Shown here: piece after piece, positions 24,573-31,713 of the stretch
Layout of the letters: the number at the start of each line of letters is the position of its first letter
Position numbering within the stretch: the stretch's first letter is position 1
Source of the DNA: Candidatus Freyrarchaeum guaymasense
Lineage (GTDB): Archaea > Asgardarchaeota > Jordarchaeia > Jordarchaeales > Freyrarchaeaceae
Length of the DNA: 31,713 nt
Direction: 5' to 3'
Assembly: GCA_030587405.1 (NCBI GenBank)
Contig: JAUQZD010000011.1
Span: forward strand, 1-31,713
The notes under the pieces: generated by a model
Told to the model about the DNA's origin: nothing
The model's input: the letters and a program-made list of their open reading frames with translations, nothing else
The model's database searches: none
Made by a program: the position numbers and the translations under genes

Positions 24573-26117
24573 CTATGGGCCCTCACCATCATGGCCATCG
24601 GGCAGGTCGCCGAGGGATAGCGTAGGGTCCTCTATGACGTCGATCCTACTATACCGTTTAGCCGTGAAGAGCAGGAATATGGAGCATGAAGCTACGGTGG
24701 CGGAGAGGAGCAGGTAGCCACTACCATCACCTGAACTAGAAGGCAGACTATAGGATAGGATGCTTAATGTGAGGATTAACGGGAGGATGTGGGTGCCGTG
24801 TTCATCCGGCTCCGCGCCAGGATTACCCGGCATTAACGGCTCCGTTGAGGTTACCCTGTAGTTGAGGGTTGTTGAGGCTTTGTTCCCCGCTTCGTCCCAT
24901 GCAGTAACCTCTACCTCGTATTCCCCTTCAAACGGGGGTGCTTTTATGATGCCTACCCATACTCCGTCGTTTTCCGTGAGGAGGACGTTGTTCGCGTAGA
25001 CTCCTGTTACTTCTGTCTCGTCAACCACCATGACCGTTACCTTCACCGGCCCCCCTGGATTTACGCTGGTGGCGTTTAGGGAGGCGTTGACCCTTGGGGG
25101 GGTGGCGTCCACGTACAGGTATCTTTCTAGGATGTACTCTTTTCCGTTGCCCACCGCACGTAGTGTAACGGTGTGGTTTCCTTGGGTTTGAGGCGCCGTG
25201 AAAACAGCTTCCCACGAGCATTCACCTGTTTTCGTCATGTTGATGCTGTTCACTAAAACGTAGTTCACGGTTCCCTGTGTTTGAACGGTAACTTTTATGG
25301 CGTCTTGAGGCTTCACGACTGAGGTGTTAAACTGGACACCTGTTATAACTGGATCGCTTGGCTGTGGGGGTTTGTAAACGTAAACCGTAAAGTTTACCTC
25401 GGATGGTGTGTGGGTTTCGTTCCCAGAGTATTTAGCCGTCAAGTTATGGTATCCAAGCTGGGTGCTGCCCGGGATTATGAAGCTGAGGGTTGCAGTCCCG
25501 CTCTCGTCTGTCGGGCCGCTGGAGAGGAGGGTGCCGGAGTCGTCGTAAAGGCTTAGAGTAACTCCTGCCATTCCATTTCCCAAGTTGTCCTCTAAGTGGA
25601 ATGTTGCATTGTACATGGCTGAGGGGGTTACGTTCTCCGGGTGGGAAACCACCTCCAGCCTCGTCTCGGAAACTATTCTAACGTCGAAGAAGGCTGGGTT
25701 GGCTGTGTAGTCCGGGTCAGGTGTTAGGTCGTCCTTGACCGGTGTCGCATTTATCACGCGCTCCCCCAAGTCGTAGTCGTCTGGGACGAGCCACCTGAAA
25801 TTAGCGTAGCCTGAATCATTGGAGACGAGCACGGTGATAGGCTGATTAAGCTTTTCATCGTAGAAGCAAACGAGCTTGCCGGAGGCCGGGGCACCTTGCC
25901 CGTCGATGACTTGGGTGACCAAGGTCAGCTCGGAGCCCCTGCTGGCAACGATCACTTCCCCGTGCGGTTCAGCCACGCCTAACCTTGACTTTGAAGCGTA
26001 CAGTGCTAGCAGATTCGAGTTTGAGCGGTTGCTGAAGCTAGCTTCTACGGTTACCAGAGAAACCACTAGTATAAGTGCTATGATAAGTGCTATGAGGGAA
26101 AACTTCCAGAGCCTCAA
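24573..26117 (-). CDS. Secreted/membrane-anchored Ig-like surface protein
   Basis: About 514 residues. An N-terminal hydrophobic signal or anchor (FSLIALIIALILVVSLV) is followed by several beta-sandwich units. Two are Ig-like/Big-type domains of polymorphic surface proteins (PASGKLVCFYDE...; GNGMAGVTLSLYDDSG). Two later ones resemble the domains in which AWDEAGNKAS follows a PPFEGEYEVEV strand. Many N-glycosylation sequons (NVT, NAT, NLT, NET, NFT, NMT) are present. Near the C-terminus two hydrophobic stretches (HILPLILTLSILSYSL; YLLLSATVASCSIFLLF) and a short acidic tail suggest an anchor. TTG 26117 has AGGTG five bases upstream. A cell-surface or adhesion role is inferred. Confidence 0.8.
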   Translation of the reverse strand: MRLWKFSLIALIIALILVVSLVTVEASFSNRSNSNLLALYASKSRLGVAEPHGEVIVASRGSELTLVTQVIDGQGAPASGKLVCFYDEKLNQPITVLVSNDSGYANFRWLVPDDYDLGERVINATPVKDDLTPDPDYTANPAFFDVRIVSETRLEVVSHPENVTPSAMYNATFHLEDNLGNGMAGVTLSLYDDSGTLLSSGPTDESGTATLSFIIPGSTQLGYHNLTAKYSGNETHTPSEVNFTVYVYKPPQPSDPVITGVQFNTSVVKPQDAIKVTVQTQGTVNYVLVNSINMTKTGECSWEAVFTAPQTQGNHTVTLRAVGNGKEYILERYLYVDATPPRVNASLNATSVNPGGPVKVTVMVVDETEVTGVYANNVLLTENDGVWVGIIKAPPFEGEYEVEVTAWDEAGNKASTTLNYRVTSTEPLMPGNPGAEPDEHGTHILPLILTLSILSYSLPSSSGDGSGYLLLSATVASCSIFLLFTAKRYSRIDVIEDPTLSLGDLPDGHDGEGP

Positions 26118-26408
26118 GGAAAGCACCTAACACAATAGCTTCACGAAGCAATTTATACCCAACATTGCAGTAGGCTGCCCTCTGATGCTCTCCCCGGCTT
26201 TTTAACTACTTGAAAAGGGCTCGGGAAGTATAGTAGGATTAGGGGGAGAATGCACGATGCCTTTTGTAGATGACACGTGGAAAACACGTAGTTCTTGGAA
26301 AAAACATTGAGCCATGAAGAGTTTATTGAAAAATTTTATTAATCTGATCGAATCCGAAGGGGATTAAGCCTTTAAAGTGGTTGGTAGGGTTTAAAGGAGG
26401 ATTGCTAG

Positions 26409-26765
26409 TTGAACATCGAGAAGCTCCCGGAACTAGTCGAGGTAAACGTGGGAAACTGGAGGGTTGAGGCAGTATACATCATCGACAACAACTTTAAGAT
26501 CTGGGCGTCCAAGGGACCTATAAAAGGGGAAGTCCTAAACTATTACAGGAAGTTTCCCATAGCAGAATTGGAAGTGGGGGATGTGATCCACAATAGAAAC
26601 AGCTTCCTCCTAAAAGTAACCGAGAAGACGGGAGTAATAGTGGTCACACCGGAACCATACTACTCGCTCATAGCCGCGGCAAACCTTAAAGGAAGAATAA
26701 ACGCGCTCAACGAACTCTACAAGCTAGACCGGCTCATCAAAATAATAGGGAAGGAAAGAAGATAA
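26409..26765 (+). CDS. Unknown small protein, perhaps roadblock/longin-like
   Basis: 118 residues from the TTG at 26409, with AGGAGG eight bases upstream. The order of elements is two strands (VEVNVGNWRVEAVYIID; FKIWASKGP), a helix, GDVIHNRNSFLLKVTEKTG, the strand VIVVTPEPYYS, and a long last helix. This vaguely recalls roadblock/LC7 or longin-type small folds. No catalytic motif is visible. It precedes thiI by 136 bases with its own TATA-like element in between, so co-transcription is not assured. The gap 26118-26408 to its left holds only a small ACGTG/CACGT hairpin (26275-26289). Confidence 0.55.
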   Translation: MNIEKLPELVEVNVGNWRVEAVYIIDNNFKIWASKGPIKGEVLNYYRKFPIAELEVGDVIHNRNSFLLKVTEKTGVIVVTPEPYYSLIAAANLKGRINALNELYKLDRLIKIIGKERR

Positions 26766-26846
26766 GCTGTTTGGAGGAGACCCTCAAGACTGCCGGCTTA
26801 ACCGACACCACCCTACCGGAGAAAAACTACTTTTAGACAAGGCAGA

Positions 26847-26856
26847 ATTTAAATAT
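26847..26856 (+). promoter_or_regulatory. Candidate TATA box for the thiI-larE operon
   Basis: ATTTAAATAT lies 46 bases before the thiI ATG, predicting a leader of about 20 bases that carries AGGGGAAAGG. Confidence 0.5.
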
Positions 26857-26901
26857 CTCCGCACACCACCTTATTTGTGATCGTTAATTGCAGGGGAAAG
26901 G

Positions 26902-28089
26902 ATGCGAGGATACGAAGGAAACTATGACGCGGTCATCGTTAGGTTTGGGTGCGAGGTAGGCGTTAAAAGCCCTAGAACGCGGGTACGCTACGAGAGAGAG
27001 GTTTGCAGGCAGGTAGGGGAGACTCTAAAAGAGGCAGAGATAAAACACGAAATAGAGCACGTGTTCGGGAGAGCATACATAAAAACCGACGCAGCCGTTG
27101 AAGCGGCGAAGCTAGCGTCACGTGTTTTCGGCGTCTCTTCAACGTCCCCAGCCGTTAAAACAAGCTCGAAGATGGAGGACATAATAAACTCGGCTCTAAA
27201 GGTTGCGGGTGAAGCCTTAAAGGGGAAGAGGTCGTTCGCCGTCAGGTGCAGAAGAGCCGGAAGCCACCCCTACACGAGTATGGACGTCTGCAGAAAGGTT
27301 GGAAGAGCAGTCCTCCAGCACCTCAGGGGGGAAAAGTTAAAGGTAGACTTGAAGAATCCTGAGGTAACCTTAAACATTGAAGTAAGAGACGGGTATGCAT
27401 ACATCTACACGAGAGAGTTTGAGGGGCCAGGGGGCTTCCCCATCGGAACCCAAGGGAAGGTTGTGTGCCTGCTGAGCGGCGGGATCGACTCCCCAGTAGC
27501 ATGCTGGCTCATGATGAGAAGGGGGGCACTCATAACACCAGTATACTTCGACTCGAGCCCAACATTCTCCGATGAAGCCAGCAGGACGAAAGCACTGGAC
27601 TGTGCACGAGTCCTCTTCGACTGGGCAGGGAGGAAGGGGAAAATGTACATTGTCCCCCACGAGGAAGCACTGGCAACCATAAGGGAAGGAGCCCCTGAAA
27701 AGTACACCTGCATCCTCTGCAAGAGGTTCATGTACCAGGTGGCGGAGAGGATAGCCGACTTGGAGGGGGCGGAGGGAATAGTAACTGGGGAGGCGGTGGG
27801 GGAGCAGGCGAGCCAAACCCTCAGAAACCTGAGGGTTCTAAGCGAAGCCGCCAGGAAGTATCCGGTTCATAGGCCACTCCTCGGCTTCGACAAGGTCGAA
27901 ACAGAAGCCCTAGCGAGGAAGATAGGCACATACGACATCTCGATTAGGAAGAGTAGAGGGTGTACGGCTGCCCCGAAACACCCTGTTCTCAAAGCGAAGA
28001 TGGACGTCGTCTTAGAGCTCGAGGAGCAGGTGGGAGTAGGGAAGCTGGTAGAGGAAGCCTTAAGCGGAATGGAGAAGGTGGAGGTTTAA
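26902..28089 (+). CDS. thiI: tRNA 4-thiouridine synthetase ThiI, archaeal Fe-S type
   Basis: Adenylates and thiolates U8 of tRNA; homologues also serve thiamine thiazole synthesis. The order is an N-terminal ferredoxin-like region, a THUMP RNA-binding domain (about 60-165, ending VRDGYAYIYTREFEG), and a PP-loop ATPase domain with LLSGGIDSPVA (190-200). There is no rhodanese domain, which carries the persulfide in E. coli ThiI. Instead three cysteines fit the archaeal Fe-S pattern: CILC (Cys270, Cys273) and Cys354 (KSRGCTAAP). In methanogen ThiI such a trio binds a cluster needed for activity (established knowledge). It is followed after seven bases by a LarE-type sulfur transferase, so the two probably form an operon. 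Confidence 0.92.
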   Translation: MRGYEGNYDAVIVRFGCEVGVKSPRTRVRYEREVCRQVGETLKEAEIKHEIEHVFGRAYIKTDAAVEAAKLASRVFGVSSTSPAVKTSSKMEDIINSALKVAGEALKGKRSFAVRCRRAGSHPYTSMDVCRKVGRAVLQHLRGEKLKVDLKNPEVTLNIEVRDGYAYIYTREFEGPGGFPIGTQGKVVCLLSGGIDSPVACWLMMRRGALITPVYFDSSPTFSDEASRTKALDCARVLFDWAGRKGKMYIVPHEEALATIREGAPEKYTCILCKRFMYQVAERIADLEGAEGIVTGEAVGEQASQTLRNLRVLSEAARKYPVHRPLLGFDKVETEALARKIGTYDISIRKSRGCTAAPKHPVLKAKMDVVLELEEQVGVGKLVEEALSGMEKVEV

Positions 28090-28096
28090 AGAGGGG

Positions 28097-28894
28097 ATGA
28101 TTGATAAGAGGACTGAAAGTAAGGTTGACATGGTTCTGAAAGAGCTGAGGGGAAGGGGGAGGGTGGCAGTCGCCCTTTCGGGAGGGGTTGACAGCTCAAC
28201 GCTCACAGCCCTAGCGTTCAAAGCCCTTGGAGAGAACGCCATAGCCGTAACCATAAAGTCCCCCCTCACCATTCCAGAGGAAGCCGCCATGGCGAGGAAG
28301 GTGGCTAAGCTGATAGGGGTGAAGCACATAGTTATTCCTTTTAACGAACTAGAGATACCCGGGTTCGACGAGAACCCGCCTGAAAGATGCTACCTCTGCA
28401 AGAAGAGGCGCAGCCAACTCCTCAAAAAGGAGGTGGGGGGGTACGTGATAGCCGACGGGACAACGGCCGACGACCTAAAGGATTACAGGCCAGGAATAAG
28501 GGCCCTAAAGGAAGAGGGGGTTTGGAGTCCACTCTTAGAGGCAAAACTCACCAAGAAGGAAATCAGGATGATAGCGGAAGAGCTCGGACTGCCAAACAGC
28601 GATGCACCTCCGAACAGCTGCCTAGCCACAAGGTTCCCTCACGGAGAAAAGCTCACCCCTCAGAAGCTAAGCAAAGTGGCGGAGGCGGAAAGAGTGGTGA
28701 GGGAGACGCTCAGCGTCAGGCTGGTAAGAGTTAGAGTCCATGGCCAGCTAGCCAGGATAGAAGTAGGAGAAGACGAGCTGGAGAAGGCGCTAAACAAGCA
28801 GAAGCTAAGGGAAGCCGCCGTGAAAATAAGGAAACTAGGATACAGGTTTGCGACACTAGACCTGGAAGGATATAAACCAGGAAAACACGTCTAA
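28097..28894 (+). CDS. larE: LarE-family sulfur transferase, three-cysteine type
   Basis: PP-loop ATPase of the LarE family, 265 residues. LarE adenylates a carboxylate of the nickel-pincer precursor and inserts sulfur. The PP-loop is ALSGGVDSS (26-34); ERCYLCKKRR gives Cys98 and Cys101; DAPPNSCLATRFPHG gives Cys175, at the place of the sacrificial Cys176 of Lactiplantibacillus LarE. Three cysteines in this arrangement match LarE proteins that hold a 4Fe-4S cluster and pass on sulfide catalytically. The ATG at 28097 follows GAGGGG very closely. No larB, larC or larA is in the window, so the acceptor molecule is uncertain. Confidence 0.88.
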   Translation: MIDKRTESKVDMVLKELRGRGRVAVALSGGVDSSTLTALAFKALGENAIAVTIKSPLTIPEEAAMARKVAKLIGVKHIVIPFNELEIPGFDENPPERCYLCKKRRSQLLKKEVGGYVIADGTTADDLKDYRPGIRALKEEGVWSPLLEAKLTKKEIRMIAEELGLPNSDAPPNSCLATRFPHGEKLTPQKLSKVAEAERVVRETLSVRLVRVRVHGQLARIEVGEDELEKALNKQKLREAAVKIRKLGYRFATLDLEGYKPGKHV

Positions 28895-29335
28895 AAAACC
28901 GGCAACCACCTACCACCAGCCACCACCAAACCCACATATTCAAAAATTTCCCCCACGACTTTTTAACGGTTCTAAACGAGGTCTCCCCGGTTCAACCCAT
29001 GAAAACGTTTAAAGTTCCCCCTCTGAAACCCCGCTCCACCACCGCAATCTTGCTTAAAAAAGCATTAAGGAATGATGTTATTTGGCGGAGCCCACACCTG
29101 GGAAGACAATGGAAGGTTAAACCCGAATAGGGAAGAAGGTAGGTGGAGCTTCACCCGTTCACCCGAAAAACCATCAATGAACCCTAAGACGGAAAACCCA
29201 CACGAAAACAGCGAAAGCCACTAAAGAACGGGAACCAAGCCACCATCAGCCCACACACCTAAAAAAATAAATTCTTTTACAGTACCCTCAAGAAACAATG
29301 CTACAATAACAAAAAAGAAAAATTAAGATTAGCTT
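28895..29335. other. Gap without a recognisable gene
   Basis: About 440 bases between larE and the convergent acidic-tail ORF. No open frame with motifs, no tRNA and no clear repeat was found. It becomes A-rich near 29265-29330. Confidence 0.5.
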
Positions 29336-29755
29336 TCACTGTCCACCTGCTTCCCGGTCCTGCTCCTCCTCTGAGCCACCCTCCGGCTTCTCTTCAGCCT
29401 CTCTCCCCGCTTCACTCCCCTCTTCCTTTTCCTCCTCCTTCTCTTCTACTTTCTCCTTCAGCAACCGCTCCTCTTCTTCTTTTTCTAGTTCTTGTAGTAT
29501 TGTTGCTGATATGTCTGGTGGGACTCCTATGGTTTCTAGGAGTTTTTCTCTTTCGGCTGGGGTTGAGGCTCTCAGCTCAGCCAGGATGGCGTGAGCCTCG
29601 CTCTCGCTCTTACCTATCTCGACGAGGAGCGGGACGAGCCTGTCGGCGACCTCCGGGGGCACGTACCTCACAGCCCTAGGCTCAACCCCGACGACAGCAA
29701 GCTCCTCCCTGAGAAGCCTCTCCACCACGGCATCCCTGGTGAGGGGCTTGCCCAC
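29336..29755 (-). CDS. Acidic-tail ORF, perhaps the cytoplasmic end of the surface protein
   Basis: 139 residues from a weak GTG at 29755. A helical part (RDAVVERLLREELAVVGVE, PPEVADRLVPLLVEIG, AEREKLLETIGVPPD) is followed by a Glu/Lys-rich coiled or disordered tail from about residue 90. There is no good ribosome binding site. The frame stays protein-like for 24 codons upstream of the GTG (IPPIIRRIDKLIEAISKGLP), without a start codon, right to the stop of the surface-protein frame at 29809. One missing base near 29817, in a run of A, would join the two, making this the cytoplasmic tail after the transmembrane helix. I favour that reading but cannot prove it. Confidence 0.5.
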   Translation of the reverse strand: MGKPLTRDAVVERLLREELAVVGVEPRAVRYVPPEVADRLVPLLVEIGKSESEAHAILAELRASTPAEREKLLETIGVPPDISATILQELEKEEEERLLKEKVEEKEEEKEEGSEAGREAEEKPEGGSEEEQDREAGGQ

Positions 29756-29808
29756 CTCGACCGGCAGCCCTTTTGATATTGCTTCTATTAACTTGTCTAT
29801 TCGTCTTA

Positions 29809-30857
29809 TTATTGGTGGTATTTCATTTTTCTTATGTAGGTGTAGGCTGTAAATGTTGCTGAGGGTGCTATTACGGCTAATAGGATAGCGAATAGCATGC
29901 TTGCTGGCACTCTAATTGATCCTAGTGGAATCGACCACTCTTTAATGGTTAGAACGTTGTATGTTCTGGAGGTTTCGTAGTTTTCGGCTTCTCCTTTTAT
30001 TTCTATGAGGAAGTTTGATGGTGGTAGGCCACTTGTTGGTATTATTAGCGCGTATTTTCCTTCCCCTATTGGTGTAAGGGGTATTATTCCGTTTGCTGTA
30101 ACCGTGGCATTTGGAACTGGATTGCCGTTTGAGTCAACGTAAGTGAAAAAGATCACGATGAATGGTACGTTGTTTTCCGCTTGGATGTATGGTCCAATGG
30201 CTAAAACAGCAGGAGATGTTATTTCTGAAGCGTACATGTTTGGTGATGATGACATTGTTGCTATAGGGAGAATATTTACTGTTATCTTTCTTACAGCGGT
30301 AGTTGAGTTCTCTCGCTCGGCTTCTATTATTAGAATGTACATTCCAGGGGTTGTGTTTTGAAATCCTGTTGGGAGTTGAAGGGAATACGTTCCATTACCT
30401 GCAGAACTTAGTGTTCCAGTGTAGATCACTTCACCTGTCATGTTGTTTTTAAAGGTGTAGGTGACCGTTGCATCGGCAATCGAAACATTGTTATGTGTGT
30501 CCCATACTATGACGGAAACGTTTAACAGGTCGGTCCATCGAACTGAAAGCACGTCGCTTCCCCTGATTTCCAAGGGTAGAGGGTTGATGGTGAACGTCAC
30601 AATTGCTTCGCCTAAGGTATAATTATTTTTGAAGGCTGAAACTTCCATGGAGTATGATCCTGGCGTTAGAAGTGTGGAGTCTACTACTGCCTCGTATACT
30701 CCGCCGCCTTTAGAGTTGAAGGCTCCTTCAACGTCTGTTCCGATAACGTGGAAGGATGCTGTTGCGCCCTCCAATCCTTTACCGCTAAGGTTATCACTGT
30801 ATAACATGGTTATGTTTGCAAGGTCACCATAGATCACCGTTACACTTAATGAAATCG
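29809..30857 (-). CDS. Ig-like surface protein, C-terminal part (shifted frame)
   Basis: About 345 residues in a frame different from the upstream part at 30858-31713. It shows repeated beta-sandwich units of about 95 residues, each with the pattern D-A-T-V-T-Y/A...G-x-Y-x-L: EGATASFHVIG...GGVYEAVVDS; ADATVTYTFKNN...GTYSLQLPTG; PNATVTANGI...GKYALIIPTS. A transmembrane helix follows (VPASMLFAILLAVIAPSATFTAYTYI), then basic residues. There is no signal peptide or ribosome binding site of its own, so it must be the continuation of the upstream frame (TTNLTISLSVTVIYGD joins after ILWI). Sequons such as NNT, NMT and NYT suggest glycosylation outside the cell. Confidence 0.7.
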
Positions 30858-31713
30858 TTAGGTTTGTGGTCTGTTTTGGATCCAGAGGATCCTGCTTTCG
30901 GTTTGAGACGAATAATTGGTGCAGGAGACTTCAAACGCTATCTCGTAGGTTCCTGGTGGGAGGGCGTCTGGGGGTCTTCCCGTGTAATTTCCTCCACCAG
31001 TGTGAGTTAGCGTACCGCTAAGGTATCCGGGTATGTTATATGTTACCGTGGCCTCTGTGACCGAGAAGCCGTTTTCAGGATCGTAAACGTAAACCCAGAG
31101 GTCGATGTTTGAAGCGTTCCAGTAAAACGTCTTCCCAGCGAAGCCGACTACCTGAATGTCTGGCGTGGCTAGAGCGACGCTAACAGAGCACTGATTGAAC
31201 GCGGAAAGATACCCTGATGCGTCGGCACGGAATTCTAGAGTGTAGACTTTACCTCCAAACAAAACCCCTGTAAGGTTAACTACATAGTAGATGTTTCCAC
31301 CTGATCCCGATGCGCTAATGTTTGTCCAGTCGTGGATTACCGTTGACCCTTCTTTAAGCCTGTACTGGAAGTATCCGTCTTGTAGCGCTGACGCGTTGAG
31401 CTGCGTGTCATCTGACGTGTTAATCCACCTTGCTACTATCGTTACTGTCCCTGTTGTCCAAGTGAAGCTAATGCTTGTAGTGTTATCTACTACGATTTTC
31501 GTCACTTTCTCGTGGAGGTTGCTGCACTCGATTTCCTCCTCCATGTAGCTATTTATTGTGTACTGTGTTTCATTTTGTAGGCTACCTTCAGCGTGAACGG
31601 TGACGTTATACGTTCCTGGAGGAACCTTGAACTCTGCCCATGCGGTAAGATTAACGATCTTTGATATAAGTAGCTCCTTCGGTGTTGGCGTAATGTTCCA
31701 TATTGAAACGTTT
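30858..31713 (-). CDS. Ig-like surface protein, middle part, 5' end outside window
   Basis: The frame is open from the right edge (in phase from 31712) to a stop at 30858-30860, about 284 residues. It begins NVSIWNITPTPKELL and contains FKVPPGTYNVTVHAEGSLQ, then domains ending GGKVYTLEFRADASGY and PPGTYEIAFEVSCTNY. These are the PEGA/Ig-type units of archaeal surface proteins. The stop falls just before sequence that continues the same domain pattern in another frame, so one base is probably missing near 30860-30870 (ATCCAAAAC). It is rich in Asn-X-Ser/Thr. The signal peptide must lie beyond the window. Confidence 0.75.
   Translation of the reverse strand, partial: NVSIWNITPTPKELLISKIVNLTAWAEFKVPPGTYNVTVHAEGSLQNETQYTINSYMEEEIECSNLHEKVTKIVVDNTTSISFTWTTGTVTIVARWINTSDDTQLNASALQDGYFQYRLKEGSTVIHDWTNISASGSGGNIYYVVNLTGVLFGGKVYTLEFRADASGYLSAFNQCSVSVALATPDIQVVGFAGKTFYWNASNIDLWVYVYDPENGFSVTEATVTYNIPGYLSGTLTHTGGGNYTGRPPDALPPGTYEIAFEVSCTNYSSQTESRILWIQNRPQT

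Noticed and set aside
28060..28943. Minus-strand frames over larE
   Set aside because: They are shadows of a well-supported gene with PP-loop and cysteine motifs.

Overview
The window looks archaeal. Many genes start with TTG or GTG behind strong GGAGG-type ribosome binding sites, and AT-rich TATA boxes lie about 25 bases upstream of likely transcript starts. The gene set also fits: an ADP-forming acyl-CoA synthetase alpha subunit, a Sir2 deacylase, a B12-dependent ribonucleotide reductase, ThiI without a rhodanese domain, TnpB-only insertion sequences and large Ig-like surface proteins. A Thermoproteota (TACK) lineage is the best guess, but nothing here fixes the phylum. No tRNA, rRNA or CRISPR array was seen.

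Left part (1-3.4 kb): the 3' end of a short-chain dehydrogenase, a metallo-beta-lactamase-fold hydrolase and, convergent to it, an acyl-CoA synthetase alpha-type protein. A decayed IS200/IS605-type TnpB element follows (about 3.4-4.56 kb). Its tnpB has a single-base frameshift and has lost the RuvC-II glutamate.

Middle-left (4.6-10.4 kb): an accessory-looking stretch. It has one intact ten-helix membrane protein flanked by two wrecked copies of the same gene, an alpha/beta hydrolase, a HesB-like small gene with one in-frame TGA, and a twelve-helix membrane protein whose 5' end may be frameshifted. An AT-rich IS607-type element follows (about 10.45-12.36 kb), with a broken resolvase and a TnpB that keeps its catalytic residues.

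Middle (12.4-23.4 kb): a FabH-like condensing enzyme converges on an alpha/beta hydrolase/AMP-forming acyl-CoA ligase operon. Next come Sir2, a small cupin, class II ribonucleotide reductase with the corrinoid adenosyltransferase that makes its cofactor, an unknown YbjN-like protein, and a second AMP-forming acyl-CoA ligase. Together with the left-hand genes this suggests metabolism of carboxylic acids through CoA thioesters.

Right part (23.4-31.7 kb): a winged-helix regulator with repeats around its promoter, a surface protein with a signal peptide, a small unknown protein, a ThiI-LarE sulfur-transfer pair that both carry three-cysteine Fe-S signatures, and a second large Ig-like surface protein. 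The last is split by apparent single-base frameshifts and runs off the right edge.

The observations I rate most worth checking are the in-frame TGA in the HesB-like gene, the remnants of the membrane-protein family, the three-cysteine ThiI/LarE pair, and the switch-like inverted repeats upstream of sir2.
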